Source: an uncultured Bacteroidales bacterium (lineage in GTDB: Bacteria; Bacteroidota; Bacteroidia; Bacteroidales; UBA932). Taken from it: a stretch of 64,000 nucleotides of DNA. The notes under the pieces were generated by a model that was given only the letters and a program-made list of their open reading frames with translations, was not told where the DNA came from and ran no database searches. The stretch's first letter is position 1. Each line of letters opens with the position of its first letter. A program made the position numbers and the translations under genes. Below are positions 8,263 through 17,337 of this stretch, piece after piece. Where the stretch lies: positions 1 to 64,000 of the forward strand of contig ONOH01000004.1 in assembly GCA_900319405.1 (NCBI GenBank). Direction: 5' to 3'.

Positions 8263-8521
8263 ATGAAAATTTCATTCCTTCCAGTCGCTCTTCTGGGCGG
8301 GTTGTGAGAAAGAGCCACAATTATCCGCCGTTCCGGACCCGGGAGGCCATTTGTCATCCATGTGATCCAATTCCGGAAGCGGCACCTTCGATTTCGCGAA
8401 CTACGCGACAGCCCCCTGGACCGTCGGGATCGAAGCGGAAAACTGCGCTACCATCTGCACATCCGGCGATTCCTTCTTCGTGAATCCCGGCATTGCCGAC
8501 CGCGAATTCGAAGAAGACTAG
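8263..8521 (+). pseudogene. Broken small lipoprotein gene
   Basis: The ATG at 8263 opens a lipoprotein signal (MKISFLPVALLGG). One extra G in the run GGGCGGG then shifts the frame; the +1 frame continues GCEKEPQLSAVPDPGG, completing the lipobox Cys. A TGA interrupts it after HLSSM, and the same frame goes on SNSGSGTFDFANY to VNPGIADREFEED and a stop at 8519-8521. One insertion and one nonsense change therefore separate this from an intact protein of about 85 aa. It is transcribed divergently from peptide P1. Family unknown. Confidence 0.6.
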
Positions 8522-8572
8522 TCAGGACGTCTGGAATCTACACGAGAGCCATATTCCTTGCCTGCTTCTAAT

Positions 8573-8650
8573 GTCCGAATATCTGGGACGATAGGCGCAA
8601 ATTTGGCTTGAAACGCGCCCGCTGTCCCATTCTTTGGGACGTTAGGAGCG
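8573..8650. repeat. Pair of GTCC...GGAC palindromes with GATAG-type tail
   Basis: Two copies of the pattern GTCC(C), 8 nt, GGGACG[AT]TAG, then GC within three bases start at 8573 and 8623, 50 bp apart. The second abuts the stop codon of the leftward GDPD gene. The same pair, 51 bp apart, occurs at 47882 and 47933. Confidence 0.65.
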
Positions 8651-9457
8651 CTAATACACGATGGGAAGCTTGTTGTCTTTGATGTACTGCATCATCTCCT
8701 GCGGGATGTCGGTGCAGAGGTAGTCGGATCCCATCAGGAAAGCGAGGTGGGAATCGGCGCATTTCTGGCCGGGCCAGAGACTGACCAGCAGGCCATTATC
8801 GTGGGCATACTTCACAGCTGCGCGGCTGGAACCGTTTACCGTGGCCGCCAAACGCTTGATGCCCAGCGCCTTGCAGAGATCTACCGTCTCGTGAGTGCAA
8901 GGCTTTCCGGTAATATACATCACCTCGGCGTCGGGATGATGGGCCCGCAGGTAAAGCAGCGGCCGGGGGTCGAAGGAAGTGAATACGAAGAGGGCATCCT
9001 TCGGCTTGGCGGCCATGACCATGGTATAGATATCCTCGCAAAACTTGTGCAGCAACGGTTCGGGATAGTGCTCCGGACCGGTCTTCATCTCAAACTCCAC
9101 GTACAGGTTCTCGCAGCCTTTGAAAAAATCCAGCACGTCTTCCAGAAACGGCACGGGATTACCCTTTTTGGTGGTGATGGAGCGGATGTAGGCCGATGAG
9201 AGTTCCTCTACCCGACCGCTGCCGGTGGTGGTGCGGTCCAGCAGTCCGTCGTGAATAATCACGTATTCCCCGTCGGCGGTGATATGGATGTCGGTCTCGA
9301 AACCGTGGCATCCGGCCGCGTAAGTGGCCTTGAAGGCAGCCAGCGTATTCTCGTCCTGCTCGGACTGTCCTCCCCGGTGCGCAAGCATCCTGGGCTGGGC
9401 CGAAAGCGTCGCCGCGCAAAACAGCGTCAGGAATGAAAGGGTCAGTATGCGTTTCAT
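8651..9457 (-). CDS. Secreted glycerophosphodiester phosphodiesterase family protein
   Basis: 268 aa with a signal peptide (cleavage after TLSAQ, about residue 21). The GDPD core is complete: His27-Arg28 in LAHRGG, ENT, Glu54 and Asp56 in GFETDIHIT, and His69 in VIIHDGLLDRTT. The enzyme hydrolyses glycerophosphodiesters to glycerol 3-phosphate and an alcohol in a TIM barrel with a metal ion. It is the last gene of a leftward operon after a GH2 enzyme (20 bp gap) and a beta-propeller lipoprotein, so the natural substrate may be a glycosylated phosphodiester. That is inference from context only. Confidence 0.9.
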   Translation of the reverse strand: MKRILTLSFLTLFCAATLSAQPRMLAHRGGQSEQDENTLAAFKATYAAGCHGFETDIHITADGEYVIIHDGLLDRTTTGSGRVEELSSAYIRSITTKKGNPVPFLEDVLDFFKGCENLYVEFEMKTGPEHYPEPLLHKFCEDIYTMVMAAKPKDALFVFTSFDPRPLLYLRAHHPDAEVMYITGKPCTHETVDLCKALGIKRLAATVNGSSRAAVKYAHDNGLLVSLWPGQKCADSHLAFLMGSDYLCTDIPQEMMQYIKDNKLPIVY

Positions 9458-9477
9458 AAAAATGGTTTTTAGTTTAT

Positions 9478-12180
9478 TTACAGGATCTTTTCGGCCACGT
9501 TCCAGCCTTCCACGTGGATGAGGGGCTTGGCAGGGGCATCGGCACGGGCGATTTCCAGCGTTACCGTCTGCGATTCGCCGGGCAGCAGGGTGAAGTAGTT
9601 GTCGGTGGTGAAGGTATAGGGCACCGGCAGCCCGTCGTCCCCCAGCAGGAGCACTTCGTTGAAAAAGGCGATTTTTCCGGAGCTGTTTTTCAGCGTTACG
9701 TCAAAATAGAGATTGTCTTGGTCGCTGCGCCTGCGAAGGGTGGACCGGAGGGTGGCGGCGGGCATCTCCTGCAGGCTTTGGAAACCGGAGGCGCAGGGTC
9801 CGGTCAGGGTGTCGGGAACATAGCCGTCGATGGATCTCCAGTAGAAATTGCGGGAAAGGACCGTTCCCTTGGCATCCCTGAGCTCCAGGGCGATGAAGTG
9901 TACCGGGGTAATCTTTTCGGGGAAGTCGATACGTACCACGTCGCAGGCTACGCCATCGGCCGGAACCGCCACGTCTTTTTGGACGAAGGTGCCCAGCTTT
10001 CTGCTGTTCAGGTCGTAAAGACGGGCCGTCACGCTGAGGCCGGAAAGCGGACTGAGCCTGTCGTTATAGACGGAGACCGTGTTCTTGAGGTAGTCGAACT
10101 GCACGTGGACGGGCTCCAGGGCGTGCATCGTGTGATAAAGCGCCGCCGTAGGAACCAGGTACCAGTCCCACATATGGTTCTTGACCATGGGGATGGGGCT
10201 GGCGTGGCTCCAGAACAGGGTTCCGGAGCAGAAACGGTCTCCGTATTCCAGTTTGTTGTAGTTCCACACATCCCAGATGGCCTTGGCATTCATCGCGCCC
10301 AGCAGCTGGGTCTTCCAGCCGTACTCCTTGATGTTTTTGGATTCCCCGTATTCATCGGCCAGGGCCTTGACCACCGTGGTGACTTTGCCGAAACCGCTTC
10401 CGTCCAGGTAGTCCCACACGGACTTGTCCATCGGCCAGATCTCTTCCGGGCGCAGGAAGCGCTGCAGGGAGGTGTAATGGGGCAGTCCCGTGAAACCATA
10501 TTCGGGGTTGAAGCCGTTGACGCGGCTGCCGCGCGGGGAGGCCTTGTCCAGGTAATGGAGCATAGGGTTCACCTGGACATAGGGGCTTCCGTCGTGGATG
10601 CCGTCGCACTCGCTCTCCTGCTGCCACGGGCGCGTACCGTCCAGTTTTTCGATCAGTTCCCGGGTGCCGCTGACCTCGGTGCTTTCGTTGGAAGCCACAT
10701 AAAAGGCCACGCAGGGGTGGTTGCGCACCCGCTTGACACTGGATTCCACATTGGCAAAATAGGTGGCCCGGTCGTGCGGATGGCGGGTGTCACCGGTCAT
10801 GAAGAACTCTTCCCACACCAGGAATCCGTACTCGTCACAGAGCTGATGGAAGTAGTCGCTCTCCACAATTCCGCCGCCCCACAGGCGCAGGAGGTTGAAT
10901 CCGCACTGGGCGCTCAGCCGCAGCACCGCCGCCATCCGCTTGTCATTGTCTTTCAGCATGGCTTCCGGAATCCAGTTGCTGCCGCGGATGAAAACAGGCT
11001 TCCCGTTCACCATGAACACCTTGCTGCCGTCCGGGGTTTCGCGGGTGGCCCGGATTTCCCGGATGCCAAAGCGGGTGCAGCTTTCGTCGCTGAGCACCTC
11101 CCCGTCAAACACTTGCAGCTTGAGGGAGTAAAGCGGCTGCTCTCCCTTGCCCAGGGGCCACCAGAGGGCCGGATTGTCTATATGGACGGGTTCAAACGCC
11201 ACTTCCTGCACCTCTTCCCTGTACAGCTCCACGGTTTTCTCGAAGGTGAGGGGCTTCTCCAGGCCGGGGCCGGTAATCTCTCCCGCCACGCGCGCCGGGT
11301 GCCGCTTGGGACTGTCCACATAGCGGCTGCCCACTTCCACGCTGATGTCCAGGTCTGCGGCGTCGTAGCCGGGGTGGGCCAGGCGGGCCTTGACAAAGGG
11401 ATGCCGGACCGTCACTGCGCCGGTGGAGTACAGGGAAATGCTGCGCCAGATGCCCGTATTGCGGTCGCGGACGCCGTCCCAGAAAGTGAAGTCCCAGCCC
11501 ACGCTCATCAGCATGGTGGAGTTGAGGCCGATATTCCCGTCTCCCCCGTTGTTGTACTCGCCGGGAGCACCCCAGGTCTTCTTGCCGGGCCGGCCGGGGA
11601 AATCCACGGGATAGACCAGCACCGCCAGGGCGTTGCGGCCGCCGATGTTGGCAAACTCGGTAATGTCGATGTCGTCGTCTCGGAACATTCCGGTGAGGGT
11701 GCTGAAAAGGTGCCCGTTCAGCCAGAATTCCGCCCGGTAGTTGACCCCTTCCGGGTGCAGCCAGACTTTTTTGCCGGCATAGCTTTCCGGAAGGTCGAAT
11801 TCCGTACGGAACCAGTAGGTATAGTAGCCGCGGCCCACTTCGTTGATGTCCGGAATGAGACCCTTGGACAGGCGGTTGTTGTCGGAGAAATAGGGGTCCG
11901 GGAGGATTTCGTTTTCCACCAGGTTCGTCAGGACGGTCCCGGGAACGCGGGCGTCGAGCCAGGCGCTGTCGTCAAAGCCCGGCTGCGAGAGGGCTTCGCC
12001 CCGGGCCGGGGCCTCGTCCTGTCGGCACATTTTCCAATCGGCCTGTCCGCCGTGGCCCTTTCTGGAATCCAGATAGATGTGGCCGGCTTTGCGGGCATTG
12101 TTAGGAGAAATGGCAGCAGAAAGCGCCAGCGGAAGAAGCAGGCCTGCCAGAAACAGGGCTTTTTTGAAAACGGTTCTCAT
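9478..12180 (-). CDS. Secreted glycoside hydrolase family 2 (exo-beta-glucosaminidase or mannosidase type)
   Basis: 900 aa with a signal peptide (about 1-22). The order is a jelly-roll sugar-binding domain (about 60-230, RAEFWLNGHLF), an immunoglobulin-like domain, the TIM barrel (about 370-650) and further beta domains. The barrel shows GSNWIPEAM, NLLRLWGGGI and, as the probable acid/base, Glu in FYVASNESTE; the Glu in NGFNPEYGF is the probable nucleophile. The large size and the WGGGIVESDYF region resemble exo-beta-D-glucosaminidases and beta-mannosidases more than beta-galactosidases. Its first 4 bp overlap the stop of the preceding lipoprotein gene. Substrate specificity is not decided by the sequence. 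Confidence 0.85.
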   Translation of the reverse strand: MRTVFKKALFLAGLLLPLALSAAISPNNARKAGHIYLDSRKGHGGQADWKMCRQDEAPARGEALSQPGFDDSAWLDARVPGTVLTNLVENEILPDPYFSDNNRLSKGLIPDINEVGRGYYTYWFRTEFDLPESYAGKKVWLHPEGVNYRAEFWLNGHLFSTLTGMFRDDDIDITEFANIGGRNALAVLVYPVDFPGRPGKKTWGAPGEYNNGGDGNIGLNSTMLMSVGWDFTFWDGVRDRNTGIWRSISLYSTGAVTVRHPFVKARLAHPGYDAADLDISVEVGSRYVDSPKRHPARVAGEITGPGLEKPLTFEKTVELYREEVQEVAFEPVHIDNPALWWPLGKGEQPLYSLKLQVFDGEVLSDESCTRFGIREIRATRETPDGSKVFMVNGKPVFIRGSNWIPEAMLKDNDKRMAAVLRLSAQCGFNLLRLWGGGIVESDYFHQLCDEYGFLVWEEFFMTGDTRHPHDRATYFANVESSVKRVRNHPCVAFYVASNESTEVSGTRELIEKLDGTRPWQQESECDGIHDGSPYVQVNPMLHYLDKASPRGSRVNGFNPEYGFTGLPHYTSLQRFLRPEEIWPMDKSVWDYLDGSGFGKVTTVVKALADEYGESKNIKEYGWKTQLLGAMNAKAIWDVWNYNKLEYGDRFCSGTLFWSHASPIPMVKNHMWDWYLVPTAALYHTMHALEPVHVQFDYLKNTVSVYNDRLSPLSGLSVTARLYDLNSRKLGTFVQKDVAVPADGVACDVVRIDFPEKITPVHFIALELRDAKGTVLSRNFYWRSIDGYVPDTLTGPCASGFQSLQEMPAATLRSTLRRRSDQDNLYFDVTLKNSSGKIAFFNEVLLLGDDGLPVPYTFTTDNYFTLLPGESQTVTLEIARADAPAKPLIHVEGWNVAEKIL

Positions 12181-13106
12181 CGGTATTCCAACTTGGTTTT
12201 TATCAGTTTGTATTTACTCACCATCCCGTTGTGGCTTTGCTCGTGGGATTCGCTGCGGGTGTTCAGGGCCAGATACCTTTCCCCGCCGATGAAGACAAAG
12301 CCCGGCGCGGCGATGTACCAGTGTTCGCCGGCCTCGACCCAGCGGTTCAGCCCGCACGGGAGCTCGCGCAGGAAGGGGCCGTCGGCCAGATAACAGCGGA
12401 ACACGCAGGCATCCGTGGTGCCGCCGTGGGTATTGTAATAGGTAGGGAAAAGCAGATCGTATTTTTCATCCACCTTGCAGGCGGCATTGTTATACAGGAA
12501 ATCCCCCGCCAGCACTTCTTCGGCGGTGCCCAGCGGATCTCCGTCCAGGGTGAATTCGGACAGGGTCATCCTGCGGTTCTTATAGTGCTCCTGCGTCTGG
12601 CGGGAATACAGCTTCATCTTTCTGCCGCGGGGCACCAGTACATTCTGGGTGTCGTGCTTAAAGTCGTACAGGAGCCGGCGGCCGGTAAACGCAATCCCGT
12701 CCCTGGACTTCCACAGGAACAGACAGTGCCTGCCTTCCTCCATCTGGCTGCCCACCAGGCGAAAAGGCCATTCCTTATCCTCCACCAGGCACACCGACGA
12801 CTCGATGAGCGCGTCCATCACCCTGCCTTTCATCCGGTAGTGGAAGCCGTCGTCCGATTCGGCCAGGTACAGATTCTGGCTCCATTCGTCTTCGGCCACG
12901 CCGCTTTTCTCATTGCCGGAAAAATACATCCTGTACGTACCGTCCGGCAAGCGGATGATATTGAAATAGTTGATGAGCCCCATCCCAAAATCGGCATTGG
13001 ACGCGATCTCTATGGGCGGTTCGGGAAAACTGACGCCGACAGGCACTTTCCCCCCGCAGGAGCAGAATGCCACGGAAACCAAGGCCAAAAGCAGGATTTT
13101 TTTCAT
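12177..13106 (-). CDS. Lipoprotein with five-bladed beta-propeller fold (GH43/GH130-like)
   Basis: 309 aa with a lipoprotein signal (LVSVAFCSC). The sequence alternates short strands with acidic turns typical of furanosidase/phosphorylase propellers: GTYRMYFSG, LYLAESDDGFHY, LFLWKSRDG, DLLFPTYYNTHGG. I cannot point to a full set of catalytic carboxylates, so whether it cleaves or only binds a sugar is open. It is the first gene of the leftward operon with the GH2 enzyme and GDPD. A TATATTTG box (13126-13133 on this strand) lies 19 nt upstream. Confidence 0.65.
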   Translation of the reverse strand: MKKILLLALVSVAFCSCGGKVPVGVSFPEPPIEIASNADFGMGLINYFNIIRLPDGTYRMYFSGNEKSGVAEDEWSQNLYLAESDDGFHYRMKGRVMDALIESSVCLVEDKEWPFRLVGSQMEEGRHCLFLWKSRDGIAFTGRRLLYDFKHDTQNVLVPRGRKMKLYSRQTQEHYKNRRMTLSEFTLDGDPLGTAEEVLAGDFLYNNAACKVDEKYDLLFPTYYNTHGGTTDACVFRCYLADGPFLRELPCGLNRWVEAGEHWYIAAPGFVFIGGERYLALNTRSESHEQSHNGMVSKYKLIKTKLEYR

Positions 13107-13114
13107 CTCCGGGG

Positions 13115-13160
13115 TGTTTTACATACAAATATAGTCAATATCTTTGTAGGATAAGAATCT
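13115..13160. promoter_or_regulatory. Divergent promoter region between the GH2 operon and the sigma-factor operon
   Basis: A TATATTTG -7 box for the leftward operon is at 13126-13133 (complement), and TATCTTTG for the rightward operon is at 13139-13146. Both match the Bacteroidetes TAnnTTTG consensus. Neither has a good TTG 19-20 nt upstream, so the -33 elements are weak. The boxes lie 5 bp apart, so the two promoters must compete for polymerase. Confidence 0.6.
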
Positions 13161-13229
13161 GAATGAAAAGTTTTTTAACATTTTCCCGCCTTGTGCGTCT
13201 GATATTTACAAGCGCTTGGAAGACAGATT

Positions 13230-13712
13230 ATGAAAAAAGCATTCCTAACCCTATTATTGACCCTGGCCACCCTGCTCTCTGCGTGGGCGGGAAAGCCCTC
13301 CCAACTGGCCCGGCTGGCCCGGCAGTACAAACACCTGGACGGTTTCGAGATGGTTTCCATCGGCCCCCTGGGTACGGCTCTTCTCAAAGGGACCGTCCGT
13401 TCCGCCGCCAACAAGCAAGACCGCGAAGCCCTGAAGGTCTTCAGCGACATCAAACGCCTCCTGGTGGTGGATTTCTCAGACATCCAGGCCGATAAAAAAG
13501 CCACATTCAGCGCCAAAGTGGAGAAAATCCTCTCCGGTATGGATCTCATTATGGAAGCCAAAGACGACGGCGAAATCGTCCGCATCTACGGCGTCGAGAA
13601 AGGAGACAGCGTCCAAGACTGTATCATCTACAGCAGCGACGGGGACCTCGTCGTCACCCAGGGGAGCATCAGCCTGAACCAATTGGGAGACTTGATCGCC
13701 GCCACCCAATGA
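13230..13712 (+). CDS. DUF4252 protein (first copy)
   Basis: 160 aa with a signal peptide (cleaved after LSAWA). The body has the DUF4252 pattern: FEMVSIGPLG, LLVVDFSDI, and the segment LIMEAKDDGEIVRIYG, which recurs almost unchanged in the protein at 14505-14990. Function of the family is unknown; members are secreted and often encoded with ECF sigma factors in Bacteroidetes. It overlaps the sigma gene by 4 bp, so translation is probably coupled. Confidence 0.8.
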   Translation: MKKAFLTLLLTLATLLSAWAGKPSQLARLARQYKHLDGFEMVSIGPLGTALLKGTVRSAANKQDREALKVFSDIKRLLVVDFSDIQADKKATFSAKVEKILSGMDLIMEAKDDGEIVRIYGVEKGDSVQDCIIYSSDGDLVVTQGSISLNQLGDLIAATQ

Positions 13713-14176
13713 CCTCCGCTGCGTTCCATAGCACCTGGCTGCCCCTTCAGGGCCAATTCTACCGAATCGCCTTTTACATCCTCGAAAACGAGGCCGATGC
13801 GAAGGACGCCGTGCAGGAGCTGTACCTGAAACTCTGGAACATCCGGGACCAGCTGGACATGATCCGGAACCCTGCCGCCTACGGCTCCCTCCTGATGAGG
13901 AACCTCTGCATAGACCGCATCCGGAAAGCCCGTCCCGCGGAACCGCTCCGGGACGATCTGGCCTCCAAAGCCCCGCCGGACGAGGACCTGGAACAGCGCG
14001 AGGAGCTGCGCGAAGTGATGAAAAGGCTGGAAAGCCTGCCCGAAAGCCAGCGGAAACTCCTCACCCTCAGAGTCATCAAAGGCCTTTCCTACGAAGAAAT
14101 CAGCCAAAAGACGGGACTCAGTCCCCTGAACATCCGGGTGCAGGTGAGCCTGGCCCGCAAAAAACTCAAGCCATGA
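13709..14176 (+). CDS. ECF-type RNA polymerase sigma-70 factor
   Basis: 155 aa. Region 2 is visible as NEADAKDAVQELYLKLWNIR and region 4 as LPESQRKLLTLRVIKGLSYEEISQKTGLS followed by an arginine/lysine-rich recognition helix. It directs polymerase to a small regulon. It is sandwiched between the two DUF4252 genes and followed, with 4-bp overlap, by a one-span membrane protein that is the likely anti-sigma factor, so the system is probably autoregulated. Confidence 0.9.
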   Translation: MTSAAFHSTWLPLQGQFYRIAFYILENEADAKDAVQELYLKLWNIRDQLDMIRNPAAYGSLLMRNLCIDRIRKARPAEPLRDDLASKAPPDEDLEQREELREVMKRLESLPESQRKLLTLRVIKGLSYEEISQKTGLSPLNIRVQVSLARKKLKP

Positions 14177-14505
14177 AAAAGATCGAAGACATTGAAAAAC
14201 TGAGCGCAGAAGACCTCCGCAGGATCGGGGCCGATGAAAGCATCCCCCTTCCGGAAGACCTGCAGGTGAGGCTTCCCCGGCCGGCCGCCCGCTACTGGAG
14301 CATCGCCGCCGCCGCTGCGGTGATGGTCGGCATCGCCGGCTGGAGCCTCAGCCGCCCCGCCGAGCCGCGGGACACCTTCGACGATCCCTATCTGGCCTAT
14401 GCCGCCGTGGAGCAGGCGCTCGCCAAGACATCGGCCCGCGTGCATGCCGCCGGCGAAAAAATAGAAGAAACAGAAAAACTTATCGATCAATTAATTTACT
14501 GGTAA
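14173..14505 (+). CDS. One-span membrane protein, probable anti-sigma factor
   Basis: 110 aa: a cytoplasmic N-terminus of about 45 residues (MKKIEDIEKLSAEDLRRIGA), one membrane segment (YWSIAAAAAVMVGIAGWSL) and a short extracytoplasmic helix. The position behind an ECF sigma gene with overlapping stop/start and the cytoplasm-membrane-periplasm topology fit an anti-sigma factor. No recognisable zinc-binding anti-sigma motif is present. The next gene starts on the last base of its stop codon (TAATG). Confidence 0.65.
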   Translation: MKKIEDIEKLSAEDLRRIGADESIPLPEDLQVRLPRPAARYWSIAAAAAVMVGIAGWSLSRPAEPRDTFDDPYLAYAAVEQALAKTSARVHAAGEKIEETEKLIDQLIYW

Positions 14506-14990
14506 TGAAAAAATTATTTGTCATACTCGCCTTCCTTTCCCTGAGCATCGCCGCCTTTGCACAGAATGGCAGGGATATCTACAACAAGTACTCCGACCTT
14601 CCCGGGGTGGAAGCCGTCTATATCTCATCCGCCATGTTCCGGATGATTGGCCGCCTTCCCGACATCGAAGTCGCCTCCGGCAAAGACGTCAACCTGTCGT
14701 CCCTCATCAAATCCATGAGCGGCTTCTATGTCCTGAACGCTCCGGACAGCGCCGTAGGCGACCGCCTCCATACCGATGTGAAAAAGTACATCGACTCGGG
14801 CAGCTACGAGCTCCTTATGGAAGCCAAGGATGACGGAGAGGTGATGCGGATGTACAGTCTGGGGGACGAAAAAACCGTCCACTCCCTGGTCATCCTCGCA
14901 AAGGAAAAGGATGAAACCTCCTTCATCTGCATCGACGGCAAAATGAACCGTGAAGAACTGGAAAACATCCTGGCCGAAACGAGCAGGTAG
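14505..14990 (+). CDS. DUF4252 protein (second copy)
   Basis: 161 aa with a signal peptide (cleaved after IAAFA). It shares the motif LLMEAKDDGEVMRMYS with the first copy and the same overall length, so the two are diverged paralogues bracketing the sigma/anti-sigma pair. This copy has more acidic and serine residues in the middle. It is the last gene of the operon and is followed by a three-hairpin intergenic element. Confidence 0.8.
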   Translation: MKKLFVILAFLSLSIAAFAQNGRDIYNKYSDLPGVEAVYISSAMFRMIGRLPDIEVASGKDVNLSSLIKSMSGFYVLNAPDSAVGDRLHTDVKKYIDSGSYELLMEAKDDGEVMRMYSLGDEKTVHSLVILAKEKDETSFICIDGKMNREELENILAETSR

Positions 14991-15004
14991 CCCGCCCCTG
15001 ATCC

Positions 15005-15097
15005 TATAATGCGCTGAATATTAGCGCGTTATAGAAAATCCTCTGCACTTTTTGCGCAGAGGATTTTCAGTAAATGATTGATTGACAATCATTTACT
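15005..15097. repeat. Three-hairpin element, copy 1
   Basis: Left hairpin 15005-15033 (11-bp stem, one G-T pair), constant central hairpin 15034-15068 (CCTCTGCAC, T loop, GCGCAGAGG), right hairpin 15069-15097 (TAAATGATTG/CAATCATTTA). It lies between convergent genes 15 bp after a stop codon and probably ends transcription from both sides. Confidence 0.75.
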
Positions 15098-15106
15098 GAT
15101 TTCAAA

Positions 15107-17251
15107 TTACCAGCCTATGGTGACGGGAACGCCGTCGGGGCTGTTGGGGAAGCGCAGGAAGAGGGTGCAGCTGGACGGGTCCCAGCGGGCGACGGTCCCG
15201 GAGGCATCATCGGCCACGACGGAGGCCCCGACGGGCTGGCCGGCGACGGTAATGGCGGATGGAGCCGAAGGAAGGAGGATGCGGGTGACGTTGTAGGTGT
15301 CGGCCGGACCCTTGCAGAGGTAGGAGAAACCGCGGCGGCTGCGTTTTTCTTCGTAGGCGCGGCTCGCGGCGGCGAGGATGCGGGGGGCCTTCCCGGAGCG
15401 GGCCACATCATAGAAAAGGGCCTGGGAACCGGGCGGGACCTCGCGGCGGGTATAGACCGGAAGCGCGGGGTCGTACAGGTCGATGAGGCAGCCTTCGGCC
15501 ACGAAGGGCGTGTCCACGGGGCTTTCGTCCATTACCGCCACGATGCGGTACGGACCGCGCTCCAACACCAGGGCATTGCCCGTCTCCAGGGGGCCGATGC
15601 ACCTTTCCACCGCCTCCAGAAGCGGCTTTTCACCGCCATCGGCCAGGACAAAGTCGGAGGGGTCCTGCCTGAGCACCGTGAGGCTGCCCCGTCCCACGGG
15701 ATACTGGCCCTCCGCGACGCCGGCAGGAAGGCCCAGAAGACCGAAAAGATGGTCCGATGGTGCCGCAAAGGCGTTTTCACCGCTGTTCCACCATTCCTCA
15801 ACGCGCTGGAAGGGGTCGGTATCCGTGGCGCAGTACACCAGGTTTCCACCGTTTCGGACCCAGGAAGCCAGATGCGAATGGGCCGCAGGGTCCAGCGGCT
15901 TCATATTGGAATAGGTCATCAGAAGCGCATCCACACCTTCCAGCGCCCGCTCATAGCCCAGGTTCTCCAGGTGCGTGATACCCACCGGGCAGCCCCGCTT
16001 GAGAAGCGGAAGCGCCAGGCCGAAAAAGCCCGACAGCGAGGAATCCCGCTGGAACATGAGCGAATTGGCCATCAGCACCGAAACGCGCGAAGGCCGGGCC
16101 GGAGCCGCCGGCATCTGCTGCAGGGCATGGGTCATCACCTGCATCATGGAGGCGTAATCGGCCGGGATGCGGGACTTCGCGTCGGAGCCGGGGCTCACCG
16201 GATACAGCCTCTCGTAGATGCGCTCGGGCCAGGGCATAATCTCGTAGGAGTCCACCTGGGGATACAGCAACTGGGCCGTGAAGGTGGCCTGGTAGTTGCG
16301 GCGGAAGTCCTCCCAGTCGCGGGGGCGGTCTTCGATGGGGTCGGTCAGCAGCCAGATGCGGCGTCCGGTGGGAGCGGTCATCGACACCATGCAGCCATAT
16401 TCCAGGAAAGCCGTCTCGAACACACGCTCGCGATAGACTCCGCCATAGCGATTGGGCACCCGCGAAGTGCCGGTCCAAACCTGGGCGATGTAGCCGTCCA
16501 CGCAGGGAAGCGAGGCCAGTGAGGCCTCGGGGCTTACAATCTGCCACTGCGTATAGTTGATGAGCGAGTGCGTGGGCACATAGCAGCGCACGTCCCGGCC
16601 CAGGCTCCTGCCATACTCCTTAGCATAGGTAAACGCCTGGTCCAGAGCACGATAATAAAGATGATACTTGAGCTTTGCCGTCAGGTATGCGGCTTCGGGA
16701 GACGCTTCCTGGGGGCGCCAGGGAGTGCCGTAAAAGGCCGTCCACTCCCGCTTGAAGGATTCGGAATAGCCGGCGGCCTGCCAGAATTCCGGCTCTTCCA
16801 GGAAGATGTGGTCCACCCCGGCGTCGATCACGCGCTTGATGTGGCGTTCTTTGAAATAGCGCAGGTAATTCTCCGTGGGAACGATATAGGGCACCATCGG
16901 CCCGTGCCAGAGCGTGTCTCCGGCGGCATTCACCTGTCCCTCGTCCAGGTGCTGCCGTCCGTCCCACTCCCCGGTGAAATAGTCCTTGTAGTTGCCCCAG
17001 GCGATACCGGTCATAAAATGGGTCTCGTACCCCCGCGCGCGCCAGGAGGCCAGTCGCTCTTCGAGTGAACCGCCCTGGGCCGATCCCGGGTTTCCGCCCA
17101 CCCCATAGACCATCACGGCATCGGCCCGGTTGTCCAGCGTAGGGCGCCAGCCCTGGGAGGTCTGGAAGGTGGTTTTAACATTGTCCGGGGAAGGGGAAGC
17201 ACAGGCAGCAAGAAGAATCAGGACAAGGAAGGAGGGGAAAATGCGACGCAT
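15107..17251 (-). CDS. Lipoprotein with TIM-barrel glycosidase-like fold
   Basis: 714 aa from the ATG at 17249-17251, which gives a lipoprotein signal (FLVLILLAACAS); an earlier in-frame ATG at 17299 adds 16 residues and spoils it. The N-terminal half (about 50-400) looks like a TIM barrel: ADAVMVYGVGG, HFMTGIAWGNY, DAGVDHIFLEEPEFW with acidic residues at a strand end, then CYVPTHSLINYTQW. The middle resembles a glutamine-amidotransferase-like domain of the kind found in GH42-type enzymes (DALLMTYSNM, LASWVRNGGNLVY), and the C-terminus is beta-rich. I infer a secreted glycoside hydrolase or sugar-binding protein but cannot name a GH family. It is read against the preceding DUF4252 operon and appears to be a single gene. 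Confidence 0.55.
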   Translation of the reverse strand: MRRIFPSFLVLILLAACASPSPDNVKTTFQTSQGWRPTLDNRADAVMVYGVGGNPGSAQGGSLEERLASWRARGYETHFMTGIAWGNYKDYFTGEWDGRQHLDEGQVNAAGDTLWHGPMVPYIVPTENYLRYFKERHIKRVIDAGVDHIFLEEPEFWQAAGYSESFKREWTAFYGTPWRPQEASPEAAYLTAKLKYHLYYRALDQAFTYAKEYGRSLGRDVRCYVPTHSLINYTQWQIVSPEASLASLPCVDGYIAQVWTGTSRVPNRYGGVYRERVFETAFLEYGCMVSMTAPTGRRIWLLTDPIEDRPRDWEDFRRNYQATFTAQLLYPQVDSYEIMPWPERIYERLYPVSPGSDAKSRIPADYASMMQVMTHALQQMPAAPARPSRVSVLMANSLMFQRDSSLSGFFGLALPLLKRGCPVGITHLENLGYERALEGVDALLMTYSNMKPLDPAAHSHLASWVRNGGNLVYCATDTDPFQRVEEWWNSGENAFAAPSDHLFGLLGLPAGVAEGQYPVGRGSLTVLRQDPSDFVLADGGEKPLLEAVERCIGPLETGNALVLERGPYRIVAVMDESPVDTPFVAEGCLIDLYDPALPVYTRREVPPGSQALFYDVARSGKAPRILAAASRAYEEKRSRRGFSYLCKGPADTYNVTRILLPSAPSAITVAGQPVGASVVADDASGTVARWDPSSCTLFLRFPNSPDGVPVTIGW

Positions 17252-17337
17252 AGAACCATTTTTTTGTAAAGATAACCATAAATTGGGATATTTTTTCACA
17301 AAAAAAACTTAACTTTAAAGATTCAAATGAATATGTT

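Noticed and set aside
9514-12393. Very long open frame on the plus strand opposite the GH2 gene
   Set aside because: It mirrors the GH2 and lipoprotein genes codon for codon on the other strand; its composition is an artefact of high GC and it has no recognisable motif.
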